This document shows, in pieces, positions 1 through 7,748 of a DNA stretch of 38,596 nucleotides. The stretch spans positions 1 through 38,596 of the forward strand of contig NZ_CALWUM010000022.1 of assembly GCF_944384765.1 (NCBI RefSeq). Reading direction: 5' to 3'. The DNA comes from an uncultured Agathobaculum sp. Its GTDB lineage: Bacteria > Bacillota > Clostridia > Oscillospirales > Butyricicoccaceae. A program made the position numbers and the translations under genes. The notes under the pieces are model-generated. The model did no database searches, was not told where the DNA came from, and worked only from the letters and a program-made list of their open reading frames with translations. Numbering within the stretch: position 1 is the stretch's first letter; the number at the start of each line of letters is the position of its first letter.

Positions 1-117
1 AAGCTGTGCCATGTCTATCCAGTACAGCGGGTAGCCGCAGATTCCAGCTATGAAAGCGAAGAAAATTACAATTTCGTGGATGGCAGCGAGCAGCTATCGC
101 TGTTTGTATTATCTTGA
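1..117 (+). pseudogene. IS1182-type transposase fragment (5' end outside window)
   Basis: Frame 1 is open from the window edge to a TGA at 115-117 and gives 38 residues. It contains VAADSSYESEENYNFVDG, which resembles the conserved 'ADAGYESEENY' stretch of the DDE domain in IS1182-family transposases. That stretch normally lies inside the protein and is followed by a long C-terminal part. Here the frame stops 21 codons after the motif and no continuation is visible downstream, so this is a truncated remnant rather than an active element. The upstream part cannot be seen. The family call rests on motif recall only. Confidence 0.55.
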
Positions 118-653
118 AGTTTTTTATCCGTTATATGCTATAATAACATATCAGATTACACGTGGGCCGCGGGCACGGCTGCGCCTGCCTAAGGCGTACC
201 CAAAACCGACAAAGAGCGCAAGCGCGCCCTGTCCGGTTGGTGTTTGCTTGGTGTTTATCCAATCGAAAACAAGGGAATCTAAGTGCTGGCAAAAGTTCGT
301 TATATACGGGATAAATTATATATTGTATCGCGGTTAAAAGGTGCAAATCGGACCAACTGAAAATATAAAAAAGGCACTCCGACTTCAAAGGCCTGTGGGG
401 TGGCGACCGTTTAGCAGACATGGAGTTAACGGCTCGAAACTATCAAAAAAAGTTGTTTTTTTCAAACCGGCGAGTTGGTTGTTTATGCAACTGAAAATAA
501 ACACCAATAACGCCTATAAAATGCACTAAAGTTGCAATTTAGCAATTTGTAGTGCTGCTCAGGTCACCGGTTCGAGTCCTGCCGCAAGTCCACAGAAAAC
601 CCGTTATTTCGATAATGCTTTGCAGCTTCCCGAAAAAATAGGAAAAATAAACG
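118..653. other. AT-richer stretch without a recognisable gene
   Basis: About 535 bases lie between the transposase fragment and the terminator at 654-699. They are clearly more AT-rich than the rest of the window. The open frames here are short, have no convincing ribosome-binding site and resemble nothing known. A possible sigma-A promoter lies at 114-144 (TTGAAG, 19-bp spacer, TATAAT) but no gene follows it. A near-tandem repeat of TTGGTGTTT occurs around 237-256. The stretch looks like eroded mobile-element or integration-site debris. Confidence 0.5.
566..592 (+). other. tRNA 3'-end-like fragment
   Basis: The bases GGTTCGAGTCC (569-579) form a typical tRNA T-loop core. They are followed by a stretch the length of a T-stem and acceptor 3' strand, ending in CCA (590-592). 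The bases upstream cannot form an anticodon arm or a 5' acceptor strand, and the 5' half of the T-stem does not pair properly with the 3' half. It is therefore not a tRNA gene. A copied tRNA 3' end is the usual trace of integration by a tyrosine recombinase, so this may be an old attachment site. Confidence 0.35.
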
Positions 654-699
654 AAAAAGTTGCGGATAACCGCCTTAGAACGGTTATCCGCAACTTTTT
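654..699. terminator. bidirectional intrinsic terminator
   Basis: A perfect 19-bp inverted repeat (654-672 with 681-699) has an 8-nt loop. It starts with an A run and ends with a T run, so it can stop transcription in either direction. It lies downstream of kdgK and is the likely end of the minus-strand uronate operon. Confidence 0.85.
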
Positions 700-770
700 T
701 TATGGCCGGTTGGCAAAACGCTGCTTGGCAGCCGGCCGTTCACACACAGAAAGGGAAGGGCAGAGGGGGC

Positions 771-1796
771 TTACCTCTGGATGCGGCCCGAGCCGTCGCC
801 GCCGGCGAGCTTCTCGACCTCGGCAACTGTGACCATGTTGTAGTCGCCCTCGATCGTGTGCTTGAGCGCGGAGGCCGCTACCGCGAACTCCACCGCGTCC
901 TGCGTGCTCTTGCCGTTCAGCAGCGCGTAGATCAGGCCACCGCCAAAGCTGTCGCCGCCGCCCACGCGGTCGATGATGCGCAGTTCGTACTTCTTCGAGA
1001 AGCAGTATTCGCCGCTCTTCACGTCATATAGCATCGCGCTCCAGCCGTTGTCCGACGCGGAGTGCGACTCGCGCAGCGTGATCGCGACCTTTTCAAAACC
1101 GAACTTGTCCGCCAGCTGTTTGGCCACCGACTTGTAGCCCTCGCGGTTGATCTCGCCCGCGTAGATGTCGGTCGCCTCGGCCTCGATGCCGAATACGTCC
1201 TTTGCGTCCTCCTCGTTGGAGATGCACACATCCACATACTGGCACAGGTCGGTCATGGCCTCGCGCGCCTGCTCGCGCGTCCAAAGCTTGCCGCGGTAGT
1301 TCAGGTCGCACGAGATCTTGACGCCGTGCGCCTTGGCCGCCTGGCATGCCTCGCGGCAGATGTCCACCACATTCGGGCCGAGCGCCGGGGTGATGCCCGT
1401 GAAGTGGAACCAGTCCACGCCCTCGAAAATCTTGTTCCAGTCAAAGTCGGCCGTGGTGGCCTCCTGGATGGCCGAATGTGCGCGGTCATAGATGCACACC
1501 GAGCCGCGCTGGGACGCGCCCTTCTCGTTAAAGTAGATGCCGACGCGGTCGCCGCCGCGCACGATCATGCTCGTGTCCACGCCGTAGCGGCGCAGCGAGT
1601 TGACCGCCGCCTGGCCGATCGCGTGTGCGGGCAGCTTGGTGACATAAGCCGCGTCCATGCCGTAGTTCGCCAGCGACACCGCGACGTTGGCCTCGCCGCC
1701 GCCAAAGCTGAACTCCAGATGGTCGGCCTGCACGAACCGCTCGTAGTTATACGGCTGCAAGCGGATCATCAGCTCGCCGAAGGTTACGATTTTCAT
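771..1796 (-). CDS. kdgK: 2-keto-3-deoxygluconate kinase (PfkB/ribokinase family)
   Basis: This 341-aa sugar kinase phosphorylates 2-keto-3-deoxygluconate (KDG) to KDPG with ATP in the cytoplasm. The N-terminal FGELMIRL and the FGGGEANVA stretch near residue 30 are typical of KDG kinases of the PfkB family. The second PfkB signature, GGGDSFGGG near residue 280, carries the catalytic Asp and the anion hole. The length matches the family. The start at 1796 has an AAGGAGG site a few bases upstream. It is the last gene of the operon, 20 bp after the VOC gene. The substrate assignment rests on the neighbouring uxaC, uxuA, uxuB and eda genes; a fructokinase-like specificity cannot be excluded from sequence alone. 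Confidence 0.9.
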   Translation of the reverse strand: MKIVTFGELMIRLQPYNYERFVQADHLEFSFGGGEANVAVSLANYGMDAAYVTKLPAHAIGQAAVNSLRRYGVDTSMIVRGGDRVGIYFNEKGASQRGSVCIYDRAHSAIQEATTADFDWNKIFEGVDWFHFTGITPALGPNVVDICREACQAAKAHGVKISCDLNYRGKLWTREQAREAMTDLCQYVDVCISNEEDAKDVFGIEAEATDIYAGEINREGYKSVAKQLADKFGFEKVAITLRESHSASDNGWSAMLYDVKSGEYCFSKKYELRIIDRVGGGDSFGGGLIYALLNGKSTQDAVEFAVAASALKHTIEGDYNMVTVAEVEKLAGGDGSGRIQR

Positions 1797-1816
1797 GGAT
1801 TATCCTCCTTATACTC

Positions 1817-2161
1817 TCACTTCTTGCCGACCAGATGCACGGCAAAGCCGCAGATCTCATCGGTCAGGTAGATGGCGTTGAGCGTGCCGTCCGCCTTGTA
1901 TTTCGCCGTCGTATCGTCAAAGGCAAAGCCGCGCGACTCGAGCTCGGCCCTGGCCGCCGCGACGTCCGGCGTGCCGATCGCAATATGGCCGTTTGTGCCC
2001 TTGTAGGGCTCCTTCATCAGCTCAATATCGCCGGCAAAGAACGAGCTGTTGCCCTCCTTGACCGCAAAGCCGAACAGCGTTTCAAACATGCGCGCGGCCT
2101 TTTCCGCCTCTTCCCTGTTCGCGGCATTGATACCCACATGGGCGAGCGAATACTTAAGCAT
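1817..2161 (-). CDS. VOC (glyoxalase/bleomycin-resistance fold) protein in uronate operon
   Basis: This 114-aa protein consists of a single vicinal-oxygen-chelate domain. It has paired beta-alpha-beta-beta-beta modules (SLAHVGINA near the N-terminus; GHIAIGTPDVAAARAELESR in the middle) and ends soon after GFAVHLVG. Its start codon overlaps the end of eda by 8 nt, so the two are probably translationally coupled. The reaction is unknown. The position between the KDPG aldolase and KDG kinase genes suggests a role tied to KDG/KDPG or a reactive by-product such as a 2-oxo aldehyde. That is inference from position, not from residues. Confidence 0.8.
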   Translation of the reverse strand: MLKYSLAHVGINAANREEAEKAARMFETLFGFAVKEGNSSFFAGDIELMKEPYKGTNGHIAIGTPDVAAARAELESRGFAFDDTTAKYKADGTLNAIYLTDEICGFAVHLVGKK

Positions 2162-2798
2162 GGCGCGCCGCCTTTACGATCTCGACCGACTGACGGCACA
2201 GGTCGGTGATCTCGTCCCACTTGCCGTTGTCGATCAGGTCGGCGGTGACCATGTACGAGCCGCCGCACGCCGCGATGACCGGATTTTTGATGTAATCCGC
2301 GAGGTTCTTCAGCGAGATACCGCCGGTCGGCATGACTTTGAACATCGGGAAGGGGGCGCTCATGGACTTGATCTTGGCCATGCCGCCCGACTGCTCAGCC
2401 GGGAAGAACTTGAGCACTTCCAGACCGAGCTTGTACGCGGTGTGGTAGTCGGTCGGGGTGGTGCAGCCCGGGAACACGTCGATGCCCACCTTCTGGCAGT
2501 ATTCGACCAGCTCGGGGTCCATGCCCGGGGTGACGATGAACTGCGCGCCCGCGGCCATGGCCTCATCCACCTGCGCGGTGGTGAGCACGGTGCCCGCGCC
2601 GACCAGCATTTCGGGGAACTGCTCGCGCATGGTCTTGATGGCGATCGCCGCGCCCGCCGCGCGGAAGGTGACCTCGGCCACCGGCACGCCGCCTGCGATC
2701 AGCGCTTTGGCCAGCGGCGCCGCGTCCCGCTCCGGGTGGTTCAGCTTGATGACCGGTACCACGCCGATCTCACTGATACGCTTCTGCAAATCATTCAT
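2154..2798 (-). CDS. eda: KDPG/KHG aldolase
   Basis: This 214-aa class I aldolase splits 2-keto-3-deoxy-6-phosphogluconate into pyruvate and glyceraldehyde-3-phosphate, the last step of the uronate route. Family hallmarks are visible. Glu42 in AEVTFR is the general acid/base. Lys130 in LKFFPAEQSGG is the Schiff-base lysine. GAGTVLTTAQV (67-77), FIVTPG (87-92) and PTGGIS near the C-terminus form the phosphate-binding barrel ends. The length is normal. The start at 2798 has a GAGGAG-type site. It is followed by the overlapping VOC gene and preceded by dctM across 86 bp that hold a hairpin. Confidence 0.93.
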   Translation of the reverse strand: MNDLQKRISEIGVVPVIKLNHPERDAAPLAKALIAGGVPVAEVTFRAAGAAIAIKTMREQFPEMLVGAGTVLTTAQVDEAMAAGAQFIVTPGMDPELVEYCQKVGIDVFPGCTTPTDYHTAYKLGLEVLKFFPAEQSGGMAKIKSMSAPFPMFKVMPTGGISLKNLADYIKNPVIAACGGSYMVTADLIDNGKWDEITDLCRQSVEIVKAARHA

Positions 2799-2845
2799 GG
2801 GAATGCTCCTCTCTACATACGGAAATCAGGTTTGCGCCGCCGCCC

Positions 2846-2867
2846 CGCCGGTGCATGCGCACCGGCG
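2846..2867. repeat. intra-operon GC hairpin
   Basis: Perfect 9-bp inverted arms, CGCCGGTGC (2846-2854) and GCACCGGCG (2859-2867), lie around a 4-nt loop in the dctM-eda gap. No T run follows in the direction of transcription, so it is more likely an mRNA-stabilising or processing structure than a terminator. It would allow the transporter and enzyme parts of the transcript to be expressed at different levels. Confidence 0.6.
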
Positions 2868-2884
2868 CAGGCAGACGGGCGGAT

Positions 2885-4186
2885 TTACGCCAGGCCGGCC
2901 ATCTGGGGCAGGATCATGCTGATGGCGGGGATATAGGTGACCAGCAGCAGGCCGACCAGGATGGCGACATAGTACCAAAGCATATATGGCATGGTTTTGG
3001 CGAGTGTACTGCGTCCAACCTTGATCGCGACGAACAGGGTGTTGCCGGCCGGCGGGGTGATGTTGCCGATGCACAGGTTGTACACCAGAACCAGGCCGAA
3101 GTGGATCGGATCCATACCGAAGGTCTGCACGATAGGCAGGAACAGCGGGGTGAAGATCAGGATCGCCGGGGTGACGTCCATAAACGTGCCCGCGATCAGC
3201 AGGATCACGTTCATGATGAGCAGGATGAGATACTGGTTATCCGTGATACCCAGCAGCGCGGTGGAAACCGCCTGCGGGATCTGCAGGAAGGCCATTACCC
3301 AGCCGAGGATGTTGGAAACGCCGATCAGGAACACGACCATGCCGCTCATCTTGGCGCTGTCCACAACGATGTCCCAGAAGGACTTGAGCGAAATATTCCG
3401 GTAGCAGATGCCGAGGATCAGCGCATACACGACCGCGACAGCCGAGCCTTCGGTCGCGCTGAACACGCCCGCGATGATGCCGCCGATGACGACAACGATC
3501 AGGGACAGAGACGGGATTGCATGCAGGGTGGCTTTGCCCAGATTGGACCAGCTGAACTTGCCTTCCTGGCCCTTGTAGCCCTTTTTCTTCGCGATGACGA
3601 CCGCAACGACCATGCAGCAAATCGCCCAGATGATGCCCGGCAGATAGCCGGCCATGAACAGTGCTGCGACCGAGGTGCCGCCTGCGGCGAGCGAGTAGGT
3701 GATCAGTGCGTTGGACGGGGGAATCAGCAGGCCGGAGGGGGCGGAAGCGCCGTTTGTGGCCGCGCACAGGGCGATATCATAGCCCTGCTCCTCCTCGCCT
3801 TCGCGCACCATCGAGCCGACCGCGGCAGCCGCCGCAGAGGCCGAGCCCGAAATCGCGCCGAACAGTGCGTTTGCGCCGACGTTGGTCACGAGCAGCGCGC
3901 CAGGCAGCTTGCCCAGAATCGCCATGACGAAGTTGACCAAGCGTTTTGCGATGCCGCCCTGGTTCATCAGGTTGCCCGCGAGGATGAAGAACGGGATCGC
4001 GGTCAGGCTGAACTTGCTCATGCCCACGAAAATACGCTGCGCGCCCGTGACGACCGAGATGTCCAGCGGGACGGTCTGCAAGATCGTGAACAGCGAGGCA
4101 ATACCGATCGAGTAGGAGATCGGCACACCGATCACGAGCAGGATCGCCAGGATGACGATAATCATCACCAGAGATGTCATTGCCAT
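2885..4186 (-). CDS. TRAP transporter large permease (DctM family)
   Basis: This 433-aa integral membrane protein is the ion-coupled translocation subunit of a tripartite ATP-independent periplasmic transporter. About 11-13 hydrophobic segments run through the whole length. Typical DctM stretches are PFFILAGNLMNQGGIAKRL near residue 60, SGSASAAAAAVGS near residue 110 and the C-terminal IGNITPPAGNTLFVA. It starts 3 bp after the stop of the small permease gene, as is usual for dctQ-dctM pairs. The context (uxaC, uxuA, uxuB, eda) makes a hexuronate, probably glucuronate, the likely substrate. Confidence 0.93.
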   Translation of the reverse strand: MAMTSLVMIIVILAILLVIGVPISYSIGIASLFTILQTVPLDISVVTGAQRIFVGMSKFSLTAIPFFILAGNLMNQGGIAKRLVNFVMAILGKLPGALLVTNVGANALFGAISGSASAAAAAVGSMVREGEEEQGYDIALCAATNGASAPSGLLIPPSNALITYSLAAGGTSVAALFMAGYLPGIIWAICCMVVAVVIAKKKGYKGQEGKFSWSNLGKATLHAIPSLSLIVVVIGGIIAGVFSATEGSAVAVVYALILGICYRNISLKSFWDIVVDSAKMSGMVVFLIGVSNILGWVMAFLQIPQAVSTALLGITDNQYLILLIMNVILLIAGTFMDVTPAILIFTPLFLPIVQTFGMDPIHFGLVLVYNLCIGNITPPAGNTLFVAIKVGRSTLAKTMPYMLWYYVAILVGLLLVTYIPAISMILPQMAGLA

Positions 4187-4189
4187 AAT

Positions 4190-4669
4190 TTATGCCGCCT
4201 CCTCTTTCTTTTTACAGATGTCATAGATGTTGAGCACGGTATACAGGATGTTGATTACGCCGCATACCGGCATCGCGATATAGAACACGCCGACGGCAAT
4301 GCCGAGCGAAGAGGTCATCTGGCCCATGGCGAGCAGAGTGATCTTATAGCCGCCATAGATCAGGATGATGGCGGAGAACAGCATGGCGATGACCTCGCCG
4401 AACACGGCGAAGAACTTTTGCGCCTTGGCCGGCATCAGTTCGACCACGACCGGGATGTTCATGTGGCCGCGCTCACCGGTGATCAGGGAGGCGCCGAACA
4501 GGCTGGCCCAGGCAAACAGATAGCCGACCAGCTCCTCCGACCAGGTGGAGGGGTTGTTCAGAATGTAGCGGGTGAAGACCTGCCAGCAGGTCAGCGCGGT
4601 CATGGCGATCAGGCTGACGCCCGCCAGCACGTTCATGATCCGGTTGAGTACGTTGCGCATGGATTGCAT
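4190..4669 (-). CDS. TRAP transporter small permease (DctQ family)
   Basis: This 159-aa membrane protein has four predicted transmembrane helices. It carries the DctQ signature VFTRYILNNPSTWSEELVGYL around residues 31-51, followed by GHMNIPVVVELMP. It associates with the large permease; its role in transport is mainly structural. The start at 4669 has a GGGAGG site about 10 bases upstream. An internal Met three codons later is a weaker alternative. It sits between the binding-protein and large-permease genes, the common gene order. Confidence 0.92.
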   Translation of the reverse strand: MQSMRNVLNRIMNVLAGVSLIAMTALTCWQVFTRYILNNPSTWSEELVGYLFAWASLFGASLITGERGHMNIPVVVELMPAKAQKFFAVFGEVIAMLFSAIILIYGGYKITLLAMGQMTSSLGIAVGVFYIAMPVCGVINILYTVLNIYDICKKKEEAA

Positions 4670-4687
4670 ACTTGTGGCACCTCCCTT

Positions 4688-5719
4688 TTACGACGCCGAG
4701 TCATACTCGGCATTGTGTTCCTGGATCAGCTCGTAGATCGGGGCCAGATCCGGATACTGCGCGAGCATATCCTCGTGCATGGGCTGAAGCACTTCCTGGA
4801 AGGGCGTGATATCGGGGTAGATAAAGGTGACGCCCTGCTCATTTTCCGCATAGTCCTTGGCTTCTTCCACCGCCTTGTCCCATGCTTCGCGCTGGGTCTT
4901 GTTGAGGATGTCAAAGCCCTCGTCAAAGATCGCGCGCTCCTCCTCGCTCAGGCCCTCCATGAAATCCAGGTTGCCGATCAGGATGTCCGGGATCATCTGG
5001 TGCATGTCGTAGGAGTAGTATTTGCACACGTCGCCGTGGCCGTTGTCGGTCAGCGCGAGCTCGTTGTTCTCCGCGCCGTCCAGCATAGCCGCCTGCAGGG
5101 CGGTGTAAACGTCGCCGAAGCCCATCGGGGTCGCCGAGCCGCCGAGCAGTTCCATCATGGTGACATTGGTCGGGGACTGCTGCACGCGAATCTTCAGACC
5201 GTGCAGGTCCTCCGGGGTTTCGATCGGGGTGTCGATGGTGTAGAAGTTGCGAGTGCCCGCGTCCAGCCAAGTGACAGCCTCAAAGCCCGCCTGCTTGGTG
5301 GATTCAAAGATCGGGCCGGTGATGTTGGGGTCGTCCATCGAGGCATGGTATGCCTCCGGGCTGGAGAACAGATAGGGCAGGTTGAACAGCGTGTAGTTCT
5401 CCGAGAAGGTCTCCAGCAGCGAGTTGGACGCTACGCAGAAGGTGATAGCGCCGGTCTGGGTCAGCTGCACCATCTCGTTCTGCGAGCCGAGCAGCTCGCT
5501 GGGGAAGATCTCCACTTCGTATTTGTCGCCCAGTTCGCTTTCGATGTATTCCTCGAACGCGAGCAGGCCGGTGTGCGTCGGGTGGTTGGTGGACTGGTTG
5601 TGGCCGATGCGGATGATGTATTTGTCATCCGAAGCGGACGAGCCGCTGCAGCCCGCCAGCGTGCCCAGGGCCAGCGCCGCCGTGAGCGCCAGCGCAAGTG
5701 CGCGAATTCTCTTTTTCAT
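4688..5719 (-). CDS. TRAP transporter solute-binding lipoprotein (DctP family)
   Basis: This 343-aa extracytoplasmic receptor has a positively charged N-terminus, a hydrophobic core and a lipobox, GTLAGC, near residue 24, so it is membrane-anchored as expected in a Gram-positive cell. The mature part is DctP-like: RIGHNQSTNHPTHTGLLAFEE at the start and LKIRVQQSPTN near the middle. The Arg of the latter is the residue that usually binds the substrate carboxylate. This fits a sugar-acid ligand. The start at 5719 has a GGAGGAG site 4 bases upstream. It is the first gene of the transporter part, 42 bp after the SDR gene. Confidence 0.93.
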   Translation of the reverse strand: MKKRIRALALALTAALALGTLAGCSGSSASDDKYIIRIGHNQSTNHPTHTGLLAFEEYIESELGDKYEVEIFPSELLGSQNEMVQLTQTGAITFCVASNSLLETFSENYTLFNLPYLFSSPEAYHASMDDPNITGPIFESTKQAGFEAVTWLDAGTRNFYTIDTPIETPEDLHGLKIRVQQSPTNVTMMELLGGSATPMGFGDVYTALQAAMLDGAENNELALTDNGHGDVCKYYSYDMHQMIPDILIGNLDFMEGLSEEERAIFDEGFDILNKTQREAWDKAVEEAKDYAENEQGVTFIYPDITPFQEVLQPMHEDMLAQYPDLAPIYELIQEHNAEYDSAS

Positions 5720-5761
5720 AAGCTCCTCCCTCTCTTTTAGGAATGATGCCGGTGGGTAAGA

Positions 5762-6610
5762 TTATACACCCGAATAAGCCGCGTAGCCGCCGTCGATCGG
5801 GATGCACACACCGGTGATAAAGCTTGCCGCATCGTTGTTGATCAGGAACAGCACCGCGCCGACCAGCTCCTCCAGTTCGCCGAAGCGGCCCATCGGGGTA
5901 CCGGCCAGGATCTTGCCCGTGCGCGGGGTGGGGGTGCCGTCCTCGTTAAACAGCAGGCCGCGGTTCTGGTTGCCGACAAAGAAGCCCGGGGCGATCGCAT
6001 TGACGCGGATGCCGGACTTGGCAAAATAGGTCGCCAGCCACTCGGTGAAGTTGACGACCGCGGACTTGGCGCCCGAATATGCCGGGATCTTGGTCAGCGG
6101 GGTGTAGGCGTTCATCGAGGCGATGTTCAGGATGTTGCCCGCACGGTCGATCATATCGACGGCGAACACCTGGGTCGGCAGCAGGGTGCCCAGCCAGTTG
6201 AGCGAGAACACGAATTCCACGCCCGACTTGTCCAGGTCAAAGAAGGTCTTGCAGTTTTCAATGTCCTTGGCCTCATAGTGGAACTCGTTGTCCGTGGTGG
6301 CGCGCGGGTTGTTGCCGCCCGCGCCGTTGATCAACACGTCGCACGGGCCGAAGTCCGCGAGGATCTGCTGGTGCACCTGCTCGAGGTTATCGCGGTCAAG
6401 CACGTTGGCCTTGTAAGCCTTGGCGATGCCGCCCTCCGCGGTGATGCCGTCGGCGATCTTCTGTGCTGCTTCCTCATTCAGGTCGAGCACGGCGATCTTG
6501 CCGCCTGCCGCGGCGAGCTTCTGCGCGAACATGCCGCAGATTGCGCCGCCCGCGCCGGTCACGACGCAGACCTTACCGGTCAGATCGGTGTTGAGTACGT
6601 TTTTCGTCAT
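5762..6610 (-). CDS. uxuB: SDR-family D-mannonate oxidoreductase (fructuronate reductase)
   Basis: This 282-aa short-chain dehydrogenase very likely interconverts D-fructuronate and D-mannonate with NAD(H). The cofactor loop VTGAGGAICG lies near residue 18, NGAGGN replaces the usual NNAG, and YSGAK supplies the YxxxK catalytic pair. A Ser in the preceding IASMNAYTP stretch is the likely third catalytic residue. Several Firmicutes use an SDR for this step instead of the long-chain UxuB of Escherichia coli. The frame is open further upstream. The start at 6610 is chosen because AAAAAGGAG lies just before it and the protein then begins shortly before the Rossmann fold, as in relatives. It lies between uxuA and the transporter genes. 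Confidence 0.85.
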   Translation of the reverse strand: MTKNVLNTDLTGKVCVVTGAGGAICGMFAQKLAAAGGKIAVLDLNEEAAQKIADGITAEGGIAKAYKANVLDRDNLEQVHQQILADFGPCDVLINGAGGNNPRATTDNEFHYEAKDIENCKTFFDLDKSGVEFVFSLNWLGTLLPTQVFAVDMIDRAGNILNIASMNAYTPLTKIPAYSGAKSAVVNFTEWLATYFAKSGIRVNAIAPGFFVGNQNRGLLFNEDGTPTPRTGKILAGTPMGRFGELEELVGAVLFLINNDAASFITGVCIPIDGGYAAYSGV

Positions 6611-6642
6611 GATAGTCCACTCCTTTTTCTCCAATGGGTTGG

Positions 6643-6666
6643 CCGGCGGGGCGGAAACCCCGCCGG
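6643..6666. repeat. intra-operon GC hairpin
   Basis: Arms CCGGCGGGG (6643-6651) and CCCCGCCGG (6658-6666) pair perfectly around a 6-nt loop between uxuA and the SDR gene. No T run follows on the transcribed strand. It resembles the hairpin at 2846-2867 and probably acts on transcript stability rather than termination. Confidence 0.55.
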
Positions 6667-6680
6667 AATGAGCACTTGAT

Positions 6681-7730
6681 TTACTTGGCCAGCGCCTTTT
6701 CACAGGCCTCAAACAGGCCGTTGAGGTAGGCCGCGCCGAGCGCGCGGTCATACAGGCCGTAGCCGGGCTTGCCGGTCTCGCCCCAGATCATGCGGCCGTG
6801 GTCCGGGCGGACATAGCCGTCAAAGCCGGTCTCGACCAGCGCGCGGGTGATCTCGTACATATCGAGCGAGCCGCAGGAAGACAGGTGCGCGCGCTCCTCA
6901 AACGAGCCGTCGTCCATGATCTTGACGTTGCGCATGTGCATAAAGCCGATGCGCTTCATAGCGGAATACTTGCGCACCATCTTGGGGATGTCGTTGAACT
7001 TCGCGCAGCCCAGCGAGCCGGTGCACAGGCACAGGGTGTTGGACGGGGAGTCCACGATGGACAGATAGCGGTCGAGGTTTGCCTCGTTGGTGATCACGCG
7101 CGGCAGGCCGAAGATCGGATACGGGGGGTCGTCCGGGTGCAGCGCCATAACCACGCCGCACTCCTCCGCGACCGGGATGACGCGCCTCAGGAAAATCTCA
7201 ATGTTTTTCCACAGGCCCTCCTCGCCCAGCTCGCCGTAGGCGCGGATCAGGTCGCGGACCTGGTCCTGCGTGTAGCTGGCGTCCCAGCCGGGCAGGTTGA
7301 TGTCGTCCTTGAGCGGGTCAAGGCCCTTCATCTGGTCCCAGTACATGACCAGGCTGGTCGAGCCGTCCGGCGCCTTTTTGTCCAGCTGGGTGCGCGTCCA
7401 GTCGAACACCGGCATGAAGTTGTAGGTCACGCACTTGACGCCGTATTTGGCGCAGCGGCGCACGTTTTCGCAGTACACGTCGATGTGCGCGTCGCGCTTT
7501 TCCGTGCCGAGCTTGATGTCCTCGGAAACCGGGATGGATTCGACCACGTCGAACACCAGGCCGTGGTCCTCACACTGCTTTTTCATCTTGGCCAGGCTTT
7601 CCTCCGGCCATACCTCGCCCGGCTTTACGTCATAGACAGCCGAGACGATTGAGTGCATGCCCGGGATCTGGGAGATATACTCCAGCGAGATGGGATCGGA
7701 TTCGCCGTACCAGCGGAACGACATTTTCAT
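6681..7730 (-). CDS. uxuA: mannonate dehydratase
   Basis: This 349-aa enzyme dehydrates D-mannonate to 2-keto-3-deoxygluconate. The N-terminal MKMSFRWYGESDPISLEYI and the later VMALHPDDPPYP and YVRPDHGRMIWGE stretches are hallmarks of UxuA; the His, Asp and Cys residues there bind the divalent metal. The length matches the shorter Firmicute UxuA proteins. The start at 7730 follows an AGGAGG site. It is transcribed after uxaC, 18 bp away, and before the SDR gene. Confidence 0.96.
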   Translation of the reverse strand: MKMSFRWYGESDPISLEYISQIPGMHSIVSAVYDVKPGEVWPEESLAKMKKQCEDHGLVFDVVESIPVSEDIKLGTEKRDAHIDVYCENVRRCAKYGVKCVTYNFMPVFDWTRTQLDKKAPDGSTSLVMYWDQMKGLDPLKDDINLPGWDASYTQDQVRDLIRAYGELGEEGLWKNIEIFLRRVIPVAEECGVVMALHPDDPPYPIFGLPRVITNEANLDRYLSIVDSPSNTLCLCTGSLGCAKFNDIPKMVRKYSAMKRIGFMHMRNVKIMDDGSFEERAHLSSCGSLDMYEITRALVETGFDGYVRPDHGRMIWGETGKPGYGLYDRALGAAYLNGLFEACEKALAK

Positions 7731-7748
7731 AGCATTTTCCTCCTCTTT

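Noticed and set aside
566..592. A complete tRNA or the 3' end of tmRNA
   Set aside because: No 5' acceptor strand pairs with the 3' part, the T-stem does not close, no anticodon arm is present, and no tag reading frame ending in a typical Ala-rich tag was found upstream.
2855..5740. A 961-codon open frame on the plus strand opposite the TRAP transporter genes, and several other long antisense frames
   Set aside because: The opposite strand encodes well-conserved DctM, DctQ and DctP. The antisense translation is rich in Arg, Asp, Gln and His with no domain, a usual artefact of high GC at third codon positions.
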